From positions 1 through 9,834 of the forward strand of contig CBDULZ010000143.1 of the NCBI GenBank assembly GCA_965368185.1: 9,834 nt of DNA, in the 5' to 3' direction. The notes under the pieces were generated by a model. It made no database searches. It saw only the letters and a program-made list of their open reading frames with translations, and was not told the DNA's origin. The position numbers and the translations under genes were made by a program. This DNA is from Kriegella sp965368185. GTDB taxonomy: Bacteria; Bacteroidota; Bacteroidia; Flavobacteriales; Flavobacteriaceae. Numbering within the stretch: position 1 is the stretch's first letter; every line of letters starts with the position of its first letter. Of this stretch, positions 1 through 7,231 are shown piece after piece.

Positions 1-1
1 G

Positions 2-76
2 CTGCGAAAAAAAGACTTGGAGGAAATGAAAAAGAGTGTGTACCTTAATGCATTCAATGAAACACGTAGATTATGA
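2..76 (+). CDS. C-terminal tail of an unidentified upstream gene (5' partial)
   Basis: Reading from base 2, the frame is open to a TGA at 74-76 and encodes 24 residues ending in LNAFNETRRL. The tail is charged and looks helical, starting LRKKDLEEMKK. The stop overlaps the ATG at 73-75 of the next gene as ATGA, the usual arrangement for translational coupling, which is the main reason to believe this short piece is coding. The other two forward frames stop at 27-29 and 46-48. The protein family cannot be identified from so short a tail. It implies that the operon containing the Gfo/Idh gene begins before this window. Confidence 0.6.
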   Translation: MRKKDLEEMKKSVYLNAFNETRRL

Positions 77-1383
77 ATCCGAAAAAAGTAGACAGCGGAA
101 GAAGAGATTTTGTTAAATCTAGTGCTACCGCTCTTGCGGGCGGTGCCTTACTGGCAGGGTTACCAATAAATGCATTTGGTATGGGGCCTCAAAAAGAAAT
201 TAGAATTGGCCTTGTTGGCTGTGGTGGCAGAGGAACTGGTGCGGCACATGAGGCTTTGAAGACATCGACTGCGGTAAAATTGGTGGCCCTCGGCGAAGTT
301 TTTGAAGACAGATTGAACAATGCTTATCAGAATTTAAAGGAAACTTACGGGGATCAGGTACAAGTGCCCGATGCCAACAAGTTCATTGGTTTCGATGCCT
401 ATCAACGGGTTATCGAAAGTTGTGATGTGGTATTATTGGTCACGCCTCCACCGTTTCGGCCACTCCATCTCGAGGCTGCCGTAAAGGCCGATAAACATGT
501 GTTTATAGAAAAGCCCCTGTTTGTAGACATTCCCGGATACCATAAAGTTATGGACACCAATGCGTTGGCAAAGCAAAAAAACCTGAATTTGGGCGTAGGT
601 CTTCAGATGCGCTATGAAACCGGTTATCAGCAGATGAAGGAACAGATCGATAACGGTATTATTGGAAACATAACATCTCTAGATGTGTATTACAACGTTG
701 GTGCACCCAAGATCCACCCGCGGCAACCGGACCAGACCGAAATGAACTATCAGGTGCGTAACTGGCGCTATTTTACATGGCTATGGGGCGGACAGTTGGC
801 AGGTCAGACAATCCATCCTATAGATGTAATGAATTGGTTTATGGATGATTATCCCGTTGTAGCCCAGGGATTGGGGGGAAGGCAAACGTTTTCTGGACCC
901 AACCAGGGGAATACCTATGACCACCATTACGCTGAATTTGAATATGCCAATAAAATCAAGTTACATGTTCAGTCCACAACTATGGACAATACATGGAACA
1001 GGGTTGGTTTTCATGTTCAAGGTTCCAAGGGGTACTGCAATGAAAAATTTCAGATTTACAATACCGCCAATGAACCGATTTGGAGGTACCGCGACGAAGA
1101 TGACACCGTAGGCCCGACCCAAAAATGCCAGTCGGACTTCATTAATTCAATAATCGAAAACAGACCGCTTAATCAAGTAGACTATGGCGCAAAATCTACC
1201 CTGACCACTATTATAGGGAGAATGGCGATTCACTCCGGAAAAATAATAACCGTGGAAGAAGCCCTAAAGTCTGAAAAAAGCATTTTACCGACGGAGTTTA
1301 AATGGGATGCCGAAATGCCTTCCATGCCCGGTCCTGATGGCAATTATGCCATTCCTATACCGGGCAAGGCCGAGGTGCTTTGA
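73..1383 (+). CDS. Tat-exported Gfo/Idh/MocA-family oxidoreductase
   Basis: 436-residue NAD(P)-dependent sugar or cyclitol oxidoreductase-like protein. The N-terminus has a twin-arginine signal: GRRDFVK at residues 9-15 followed by an Ala/Gly/Leu-rich stretch to about residue 35, so export in folded form is predicted. A Rossmann nucleotide-binding motif (GCGGRG, 49-54) follows a beta strand. The family's EKP motif, whose lysine is catalytic, is at 146-148. The C-terminal substrate domain carries GQTIHPID (244-251), matching the conserved His region that follows a Gly-rich stretch. Length fits the Tat-bearing Bacteroidota/Planctomycetota branch. The start is chosen because the Tat motif follows directly and because the ATG overlaps the upstream stop. 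An exported member would need a tightly held cofactor, as known for glucose-fructose oxidoreductase. Substrate unknown; a GH109-type glycosidase role is possible but I saw no specific support. Confidence 0.93.
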   Translation: MNPKKVDSGRRDFVKSSATALAGGALLAGLPINAFGMGPQKEIRIGLVGCGGRGTGAAHEALKTSTAVKLVALGEVFEDRLNNAYQNLKETYGDQVQVPDANKFIGFDAYQRVIESCDVVLLVTPPPFRPLHLEAAVKADKHVFIEKPLFVDIPGYHKVMDTNALAKQKNLNLGVGLQMRYETGYQQMKEQIDNGIIGNITSLDVYYNVGAPKIHPRQPDQTEMNYQVRNWRYFTWLWGGQLAGQTIHPIDVMNWFMDDYPVVAQGLGGRQTFSGPNQGNTYDHHYAEFEYANKIKLHVQSTTMDNTWNRVGFHVQGSKGYCNEKFQIYNTANEPIWRYRDEDDTVGPTQKCQSDFINSIIENRPLNQVDYGAKSTLTTIIGRMAIHSGKIITVEEALKSEKSILPTEFKWDAEMPSMPGPDGNYAIPIPGKAEVL

Positions 1384-1472
1384 ATGGGTTGAAGTGCGGT
1401 TTAAGTAATATTCCCAATCGGTATAGTGACTGGTCGCCAAATGGTATTAATTAAAAAATAGAATGATATAAT

Positions 1473-2699
1473 ATGCCGACTCCCTCGAAAAAGGAAGGCT
1501 CCAAAATACGTGCGTACCTAAAAAGAATTGGCCCCGGCATCATAACGGCGGCCCTGGTATTCGGTCCCGGGAGCCTGACGATAAACACGAAGTTGGGCGC
1601 CAGTTTCGGATATTCATTGCTTTGGGTACTCATACTCACGGTAATATTGATGATGGCATTTACGTCCATGTCGGCCAGGATCGGACTTGACAGCTCCGGT
1701 TCTTTCATCGACCGGATAAAGAACGAGCTGGGGAGGCCACTTGCTTTTTTGGTGGGCATCGGTATCTTTCTCGTTACCGCCTCTTTTCAGGCCGGCAATA
1801 CGGTCGGCGCGGCCGTCGCGTTCTCCGAACTTTTTTCTACCTCCTTGGTGCTCTGGATCATATTGTTCACTTCGGCCGCCATTTTCCTTTTATTTTTTAA
1901 ATCCTTTTATAAAATTCTGGAAAAGTTGATGATCGGGCTGGTGGCGCTTATGCTGCTTTCTTTTTTGCTCACCATCATAATGGCTTCACCCGATGTTTTG
2001 GAAATACTAAGAGGGTTCATTCCCTCCGTTCCCAAAGGATCCGAGTACCTTATCATTACCTTGACCGCATCGAGTTTTTCGATTGTGGGTGCATTTTACC
2101 AATCTTACCTGGTGCGTGAAAAGGGATGGAAACGGAACGAAGTGAAAGACTGCATGAGGGAAAGTCGTAACGGTATTATAGTATTGGGGCTTCTTTCTAC
2201 CTTGGTCATGCTCTGTGCCTCGGCCGTGCTGCACCAAAACAATATCGAAGTACGCAGCGCCTCAGACTTGGGAATGGCGTTGGAGCCGTTGTTCGGGCCG
2301 TTCACCTCAAGTGTTTTTATGATCGGTTTCTTTGCCGCCTCCTTTTCGTCGATGGTTGGCAATGCCACCATCGGCGGGGTGGTATTGGCCGACACTTTTT
2401 TTTCCGAAAGCAACTTGAGCAGTTTTAAGGTTAGGCTGATGATCATTGTAGTGGTGCTAATCGGGGCCGTAGTGGCCTATATATTCGGGGCGCTTCCGTT
2501 GGAACTCATTATTTTCGCGCAGGGTATCACCATTATGATCGTGCCTTTGGCAGCCGTTATCATCCTGATTTTTGCAAACTCCAAAAAAATGTCCTTGGGG
2601 CTAAAGAATACGAAATATTCGAATTTTATTGGAGCAGTGGGCATTCTCGTGCTGTTGTTGATGTCCGCCTATAGTATCGATTATTTATTTTTAAGATAG
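1473..2699 (+). CDS. Nramp-fold (SLC11-like) membrane transporter with altered metal-binding motifs
   Basis: 408-residue integral membrane protein with about 11 hydrophobic segments (near 20-38, 46-66, 89-118, 124-143, 150-171, 193-213, 234-254, 278-308, 325-347, 348-372, 385-405). Family signs: GPGIITAAL before the TM1 unwound segment (20-28), the TM8 signature FFAASFSS with a following GG, and FAQGITIMIVPL in TM10 with the conserved Gln at 350. The classical TM1 DPGN is replaced by GPGS (31-34). The TM6 Met-Pro-His region reads GAFYQSYL (206-213), with Ala, Phe and Tyr at the usual M, P and H positions. The usual TM3 Glu aligns with Asn109. Canonical Mn/Fe transport is therefore doubtful; Mg2+ or an organic substrate is possible. 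The start is fixed by an in-frame TGA at 1464-1466. It lies 89 bp after the oxidoreductase with no clear promoter between, so co-transcription is likely. Confidence 0.88.
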   Translation: MPTPSKKEGSKIRAYLKRIGPGIITAALVFGPGSLTINTKLGASFGYSLLWVLILTVILMMAFTSMSARIGLDSSGSFIDRIKNELGRPLAFLVGIGIFLVTASFQAGNTVGAAVAFSELFSTSLVLWIILFTSAAIFLLFFKSFYKILEKLMIGLVALMLLSFLLTIIMASPDVLEILRGFIPSVPKGSEYLIITLTASSFSIVGAFYQSYLVREKGWKRNEVKDCMRESRNGIIVLGLLSTLVMLCASAVLHQNNIEVRSASDLGMALEPLFGPFTSSVFMIGFFAASFSSMVGNATIGGVVLADTFFSESNLSSFKVRLMIIVVVLIGAVVAYIFGALPLELIIFAQGITIMIVPLAAVIILIFANSKKMSLGLKNTKYSNFIGAVGILVLLLMSAYSIDYLFLR

Positions 2700-2804
2700 G
2701 AAAATATGAACTGGCACAGCCGAAAAATACATGTAACTTGACATCGGGAACGCTTAAAAAATATTCATTGTACGCATATTTATATCGGAACAAATTTTAA
2801 ATAG

Positions 2805-3827
2805 ATGATAATTCAAAACATTCACGACCTTGAGTTAAAATTAGCGGAGACCACACCGGAGCTGATCGATGACCTGAAAAATATCGATGGTGATATTCTA
2901 ATTTTGGGTCTGGGGGGCAAAATGGGCCCTAGTCTAGCCAAATTGGCCATCAATGCCATTCGGGAAGGAAGTCTGGATAAAAAGGTAATGGGAGCCTCGC
3001 GATTCTCGAACAAAGCGATGCGGGATGAACTGGAGGGCTATGGGGTACAGACCATTGCCGGAGATCTGTTGGACGAAAGTTTTTTACAGAACTTGCCCGA
3101 TTGTAAGAACGTTATCTATATGGCCGGCAATAAATTCGGTACCTCCGGAAACGAGCATTTTACTTGGGCCATGAACGCCTATCTGCCGGGAAGGGTCGCG
3201 GAAAAATACAAAAATTCACGGATTGTGGTCTTTTCAAGCGGGAATATCTATCCGTTTATGCCCGTAGAAAGTACCGGGGCTAATGAGCATGTAGCACCAA
3301 GCCCTATTGGTGAATATGCCCAATCATGTTTAGGCAGGGAACGGGTCTTTGAACATTTTGCCATTAAAAATAGTACACCGATGCTGATCTTTCGATTGAA
3401 CTATGCGGTCGATCTGCGGTACGGGGTGCTGAGTGAGGTCGCAAAATCGGTATTCGACCAAAAGCCGATCGATATTACCACGGGTTTTGTGAACGTCATT
3501 TGGCAAGGCGATGCCAATAGTTATGCCCTACGATCCTTACGACATTGTTCGACACCTCCTAAAAAACTGAATTGTACGGGGCCGGAAGTCATTCCCATCG
3601 AATGGCTGGCCAAAAAGTTCGGGCAATTGATGGACAAACCGGTGAAGTTCATCGGAACATCGGCACCTACCGCACTGCTCAACGATGCCTCTTATTCATT
3701 TGAACTCTTGGGAAAGCCCAAGGTAGCCCTCGATGAAGTTATAAAGTGGACCGCCCATTGGGTGATGAACGGCGGGGAAGATCTAGGAAAACCCACCCAT
3801 TTTCAACAACGAAAAGGCAATTTTTAA
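2805..3827 (+). CDS. NAD-dependent epimerase/dehydratase-like protein (extended SDR)
   Basis: 340-residue cytoplasmic protein. A helical N-terminal extension of about 28 residues precedes the Rossmann strand and the dinucleotide motif GLGGKMG (35-41). The VVFSSGNIYP segment supplies the active-site Ser strand typical of nucleotide-sugar epimerases. The catalytic Tyr lies in EYAQSCLGRERVFE: Tyr171 is followed at the expected position by Cys175 rather than the Lys of YxxxK. The RLNYAVD segment corresponds to the usual RxxxVYGP loop after the catalytic helix. The stop is only 4 bp before the next start, so it is tightly coupled to the aldolase-like gene, arguing that the two act on one pathway. 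A sugar, sugar-acid or keto-acid dehydrogenase, dehydratase or epimerase role is plausible. The missing lysine makes standard SDR catalysis uncertain. Confidence 0.9.
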   Translation: MIIQNIHDLELKLAETTPELIDDLKNIDGDILILGLGGKMGPSLAKLAINAIREGSLDKKVMGASRFSNKAMRDELEGYGVQTIAGDLLDESFLQNLPDCKNVIYMAGNKFGTSGNEHFTWAMNAYLPGRVAEKYKNSRIVVFSSGNIYPFMPVESTGANEHVAPSPIGEYAQSCLGRERVFEHFAIKNSTPMLIFRLNYAVDLRYGVLSEVAKSVFDQKPIDITTGFVNVIWQGDANSYALRSLRHCSTPPKKLNCTGPEVIPIEWLAKKFGQLMDKPVKFIGTSAPTALLNDASYSFELLGKPKVALDEVIKWTAHWVMNGGEDLGKPTHFQQRKGNF

Positions 3828-3831
3828 ACGT

Positions 3832-4902
3832 ATGCAACAAGAATTGAAACCCGAAATAAAGGAACTGCTTTTTAACGGTACGGTAATACCTGCACATCCC
3901 TTGGCCTTGGATCTGAACAGACAATTTGATGAGTTCCGTCAGCGCTTATTGACCAGATATTATGTTGCCGCTGGAGCCGGGGGTATCGCCGTAGGGGTAC
4001 ATACAACGCAATTCGCAATTAGAGATCCGAAGATCAATCTATTCGAAAAGGTATTGTCCGTAGCGGCCGACGAGGTTTCCAGAATAGGGCCGAAGCGGCC
4101 ATTTATAAAAGTTGCAGGGGTCAGCGGTCCAACGGAACAGGCGGTACAGGAAGCGTTGATTGCAAAGAGCCTAGGGTACGACCTGGTATTGGTAAGCATC
4201 AATGGGCTGGGCGATTGGTCGGAAAGCGCTTTGCTCGACCGTGCCCGTGAGATCGGGGAACATATGCCGCTCTTTGGGTTCTACCTACAGCCTTCGGTCG
4301 GCGGAAAGGTACTTAGCGAAAAATTCTGGAAAGACTTTTCCGAGATCCCAAGTGTGCAGGCCATTAAAATAGCCCCGTTCAATCGCTATCGATCCCTCGA
4401 AGTAGTCCGGGCGGTATGCCTGTCCTCTCGATGTAGTGATATCGCCATCTATACGGGCAACGATGATAATATCGTCAACGATTTGTTGACGACCTATCGA
4501 ATTCAGACTGATAACGGAACCGTGGATAAGGAAATCGTTGGAGGATTGCTCGGCCATTGGGCGGTCTGGACCCAAAAAGCGGTCGAATTGCTTAACCGGG
4601 TCAAAGCGATAAAAAAAGGAGGCAATCAAATGACAAGGGCGATGCTTACCGAGAATATCAAGGTGACCGACGCCAATGCCGCTTTTTTCGATGCCAAGAA
4701 CAATTTTCAGGGATGCATTGCAGGAATCCATGAAGTTTTAAGAAGGCAAGGACTATTGGAAGGGATCTGGTGCCTGGACGGGGACGAAAAACTGTCCCCC
4801 GGGCAAAAAGAGGAAATTGACAGGGTATATCGAGAATATCCCGAATTGAACGATGATGCTTTTGTTTTGGAAAATATCAAAGGCTGGATGGGAGACTTAT
4901 AA
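3832..4902 (+). CDS. Dihydrodipicolinate synthase/N-acetylneuraminate lyase superfamily protein
   Basis: 356-residue (beta/alpha)8-barrel protein of the class I aldolase DapA/NanA superfamily, longer than the usual 290-310. The Schiff-base lysine is Lys179 in VQAIKIAPFNR, and the conserved active-site tyrosine is probably Tyr151 in FGFYLQP. Where DapA and NanA carry GTTGE/GSTGE, this protein has GVHTTQF (55-61). A longer C-terminal region ends in a charged part containing KLSPGQKEEIDRVY. The lysine supports enzymatic activity through a keto-acid Schiff base, while the changed first loop argues against lysine biosynthesis, so I do not assign dapA or nanA. The start is the ATG 4 bp after the SDR stop, with an A/G-rich AAAAGG about 15 bp upstream. 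Likely function: a retro-aldol or dehydration step on a 2-keto acid; substrate unknown. Confidence 0.9.
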   Translation: MQQELKPEIKELLFNGTVIPAHPLALDLNRQFDEFRQRLLTRYYVAAGAGGIAVGVHTTQFAIRDPKINLFEKVLSVAADEVSRIGPKRPFIKVAGVSGPTEQAVQEALIAKSLGYDLVLVSINGLGDWSESALLDRAREIGEHMPLFGFYLQPSVGGKVLSEKFWKDFSEIPSVQAIKIAPFNRYRSLEVVRAVCLSSRCSDIAIYTGNDDNIVNDLLTTYRIQTDNGTVDKEIVGGLLGHWAVWTQKAVELLNRVKAIKKGGNQMTRAMLTENIKVTDANAAFFDAKNNFQGCIAGIHEVLRRQGLLEGIWCLDGDEKLSPGQKEEIDRVYREYPELNDDAFVLENIKGWMGDL

Positions 4903-4997
4903 GTTAACTCCTATATATTTATAGAAAAAGGAAATCAAATAGAATTCCGAGCGACTCTACAATCCGCTTACCATAACGGTTGTAAAATAAAATAACA

Positions 4998-6188
4998 ATG
5001 GATTTGCAAAGCAGTATTAAAAATCTGGCCCAAAAGTATGCTCCCGATTTTGTGAAAGTGCGAAGGTATTTACACCAGAACCCCGAACTTTCGTTTCAAG
5101 AGCACAAAACATCGGCCTATATTAAAGAACAATTGCAGAATATCGGGATAACCGATTTTGCTTCCGTGGCTGAAACCGGAATTTTGGCTACGATATATGG
5201 TCATGGCCAGGGCGAAACTATATTGTTGCGCGCCGATATGGATGCGTTACCGATACAGGAGGTCAATTCGGTATCCTATGCTTCCCAAAACAAAGGTGTA
5301 ATGCATGCTTGCGGTCACGATGCCCATAGTGCTTCACTTTTGCTCTGCGCCAAAATTCTATTTGAACTACGGGACAGGTTTCAAGGAAAGATAAAGTTAC
5401 TGTTCCAGCCGGGCGAGGAGGTTATGCCCGGTGGGGCAAGTTTGGTCATGAAAGAAGCCGAATATCAAGAATTAGGTATACTGCCACATATAGGCCAGCA
5501 TGTGCAGCCAAATCTACCGGTTGGAAAGGTGGGTTTTTGTTCCGGAAAGTTTATGGCCAGTATGGACGAGCTATTTTTAACTGTAACCGGAAAAGGTGGG
5601 CATGCGGCTATGCCCGAACATTTCATCGACCCTGTTTTAATAGCGGCGCACCTAATCGTGGCGGCCCAACAATTGGTCAGTCGAATGGCTTCGCCTAAAA
5701 TACCCTCCGTGTTGTCTTTTGGTAAAGTGTGTGCCAATGGTGCAATTAATGTAATTCCCGAAAAAGTTACCATAGAGGGAACATTCAGGACCATGGACAG
5801 GGCATGGCGTAAAGTGGCTCTGGAAAAACTAGAACATATGATGACGTCGATAGCCGAAGGTATGGGCGGCAAATGTGAACTGCGGATCAACCACGGCTAT
5901 CCGTGCCTTGATAATGATACGGACTTGACCGAGGAAATGAAGTCGAGTGCAGTTTCCTATCTGGGGAAGGAAAATGTAGTTGTTTTGGATCAATGGATGG
6001 CCGCGGAAGATTTTTCCTATTATGCCGAAAAACAACCCGCTTGCTTTTATCTTTTGGGCGTTGGCAATGAAACGGAAAATATCACTTCCGGATTACATAC
6101 GGCCACTTTTAATATAGATGAAGCGGCATTGGAACTGGGTGGAGGCTTGATGGCCTGGTTAGCGTTAAATCATTTGGAGCAGCACTAA
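4998..6188 (+). CDS. M20-family metal-dependent amidohydrolase (N-acyl-amino-acid hydrolase type)
   Basis: 396-residue enzyme of the M20D amidohydrolase group, which hydrolyses N-acyl amino acids, hippurate or related amides using two metal ions. All expected motifs are present: RADMDALPIQE, MHACGHDAH (102-110, metal ligands Cys105 and His107), FQPGEE (136-141, catalytic and ligand Glu140-Glu141), GQHVQPNLPVG with His168, and GLHTATF near the C-terminus with His367. The segment between about 185 and 300 is the inserted dimerisation domain, beginning near the GKGGHAAMPE motif. No signal peptide is seen, so it is cytoplasmic. It lies 95 bp after the aldolase-like gene, with an A-rich leader and no strong Shine-Dalgarno. 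In context it could remove an acyl or acetyl group from an imported amide. Amino-acid specificity cannot be told from sequence. Confidence 0.94.
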   Translation: MDLQSSIKNLAQKYAPDFVKVRRYLHQNPELSFQEHKTSAYIKEQLQNIGITDFASVAETGILATIYGHGQGETILLRADMDALPIQEVNSVSYASQNKGVMHACGHDAHSASLLLCAKILFELRDRFQGKIKLLFQPGEEVMPGGASLVMKEAEYQELGILPHIGQHVQPNLPVGKVGFCSGKFMASMDELFLTVTGKGGHAAMPEHFIDPVLIAAHLIVAAQQLVSRMASPKIPSVLSFGKVCANGAINVIPEKVTIEGTFRTMDRAWRKVALEKLEHMMTSIAEGMGGKCELRINHGYPCLDNDTDLTEEMKSSAVSYLGKENVVVLDQWMAAEDFSYYAEKQPACFYLLGVGNETENITSGLHTATFNIDEAALELGGGLMAWLALNHLEQH

Positions 6189-6203
6189 AATTGATTCCTC
6201 ACT

Positions 6204-6208
6204 AAGGA
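6204..6208 (+). promoter_or_regulatory. Shine-Dalgarno-like AAGGA for the GNAT gene
   Basis: AAGGA lies 7 bases before the ATG at 6216 and favours that start over the in-frame ATG at 6237. An out-of-frame ATG at 6208 overlaps it. Confidence 0.4.
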
Positions 6209-6215
6209 TGGGAAA

Positions 6216-7109
6216 ATGGGTAGTCATCGTAATGGCATGGGAAAAGAAAGCGATACAGAATTTAGTTTAAGGCGTTTGCGTCCGCGCGATGTTAGAAAAG
6301 CCATGCTATTATCCGATAGCGAAAGCTGGAACCAAACAGAAGCCGATTGGTTATTTTTAATAGAAAACCCTCAAAATATATGTCTTGGCATATTCGACAA
6401 TGAAGCACTTATCGGAACGGTAACAGCGATGAACCATGATGGCATTTCTTGGATAGGCATGGTATTGGTCGATAAAAACTATAGGGGTAGGGGTGTAAGC
6501 AAAACCTTATTGTCAAATGTAATCACAGAGATAGGTGCAGGCCGATCGGTTAAGCTCGATGCCACCCCGGCCGGTCAGAAAGTATATGTAAAATTTGGTT
6601 TTACGGAAGCGTATGAGATTCAGCGCATGACAGTACCTAGTATTTCTTCTAAAAAGTTGAAGTACCCTAAGGACGACAGTATAAGGCCCATTGCTCCCAG
6701 TGACATAGCCAATATATGTGCCTATGATGCAACTGCATTTGGCGCCTATCGAAATGAACTTATAGAATTTCTTTTCTTGAATAATCGAAAAAAATCTTTT
6801 GTAGTTGAGAAAGAAGGTGAAATTGAAGGTTTTGTTTTGGGCAGGAGAGGATCAAACTATTATCACGTCGGTCCCCTTATGGCGTCTTCCTTGGAGAATG
6901 CAAAATTACTGATTCTAAAGGTGCTGCATGAACCAGAATTTCAACCAACACTTCTTGACATTGTTTCCGATAAGAAGGAATTCATTGAATGTTTGAAAGA
7001 TCTTGGTTTTAGCAAAAAAAGATACTTTATTCGGATGAATAAAAATGATAATCTAGCATCCGAACAATTAGGGAACCAGTATTTAATTGCGGGGCCTGAA
7101 TATGGATAA
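6216..7109 (+). CDS. GNAT-family acetyltransferase, probably two GNAT domains
   Basis: 297-residue protein. The N-terminal half (about 15-135) is a GNAT domain: LRRLRPRDV opens the first strand, IGMVLVDKNYRGRGVSKTLL is motif A with the acetyl-CoA pyrophosphate loop RGRGV (90-94), and VYVKFGF is the usual late Tyr-Phe motif. The C-terminal half (about 150-280) contains a weaker GNAT-like fold (IRPIAPSDIANICAYD, then EGFVLGRRG and a LGFSKKRYFIRM ending), resembling the two-domain YitH-like proteins. AAGGA at 6204-6208 sits 7 bp before the chosen ATG; an in-frame ATG at 6237 is an alternative. It begins 27 bp after the amidohydrolase and could be the operon's last gene. The acceptor is unknown: it could be a metabolite of the pathway or an unrelated amine. 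Confidence 0.85.
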   Translation: MGSHRNGMGKESDTEFSLRRLRPRDVRKAMLLSDSESWNQTEADWLFLIENPQNICLGIFDNEALIGTVTAMNHDGISWIGMVLVDKNYRGRGVSKTLLSNVITEIGAGRSVKLDATPAGQKVYVKFGFTEAYEIQRMTVPSISSKKLKYPKDDSIRPIAPSDIANICAYDATAFGAYRNELIEFLFLNNRKKSFVVEKEGEIEGFVLGRRGSNYYHVGPLMASSLENAKLLILKVLHEPEFQPTLLDIVSDKKEFIECLKDLGFSKKRYFIRMNKNDNLASEQLGNQYLIAGPEYG

Positions 7110-7124
7110 GGGCGTCAGAGCTTA

Positions 7125-7132
7125 TAAATTTG
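7125..7132 (+). promoter_or_regulatory. Candidate Bacteroidota -7 promoter element before the lipoprotein gene
   Basis: TAAATTTG matches the Bacteroidota housekeeping -7 consensus TAnnTTTG at every fixed base. It lies about 100 bp before the ATG at 7235, in the 125-bp gap after the GNAT gene. No TTG-type -33 element occurs at the usual 19-21 bp spacing (nearest upstream TTG at 7087-7089), so the call rests on the -7 box alone. If real, the lipoprotein gene has its own promoter with a leader of roughly 95 nt. Confidence 0.35.
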
Positions 7133-7224
7133 AATAAAATAGTTATGATTACTTTTTACCAAATCAATTGAACCAGGTTCGCAATCAATAAAGACAAAAG
7201 AATTAAATTCGGCGAAATAAAAAG

Positions 7225-7231
7225 AAAGGAG
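7225..7231 (+). promoter_or_regulatory. Shine-Dalgarno AAAGGAG for the lipoprotein gene
   Basis: AAAGGAG is the strongest ribosome-binding match in the window, but it lies only 3 bases before the ATG at 7235, closer than usual. The next in-frame ATG (residue 14, at 7274) is too far away to use it, so the ATG at 7235 is still preferred. Confidence 0.5.

Noticed and set aside
1467..1472. Perfect TATAAT just before the Nramp-like gene
   Set aside because: It touches the ATG at 1473, so it cannot be the -10 box of that gene, and Bacteroidota promoters use TAnnTTTG.
2738..2769. TTGACA with an AT-rich stretch about 17 bp later, before the SDR gene
   Set aside because: The downstream part matches neither TATAAT nor TAnnTTTG well; too weak to call a promoter.
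4285..4731. 148-codon minus-strand ORF inside the aldolase-like gene
   Set aside because: It lies wholly within a gene with clear active-site motifs; no domain is recognisable in the reverse frame.
3832..4902. Assignment as dapA (lysine biosynthesis) or nanA (sialate lyase)
   Set aside because: The GTTGE-type loop is absent, the length differs, and the neighbours do not fit lysine or standard sialic acid pathways.
4911..4924. Inverted repeat CTATA-TATT-TATAG after the aldolase-like gene
   Set aside because: A 5-bp all-but-one A/T stem with no T-run afterwards is too weak for a terminator.
5465..5890. 141-codon minus-strand ORF inside the M20 amidohydrolase gene
   Set aside because: It is antisense to a complete enzyme with all metal ligands and shows no family features.
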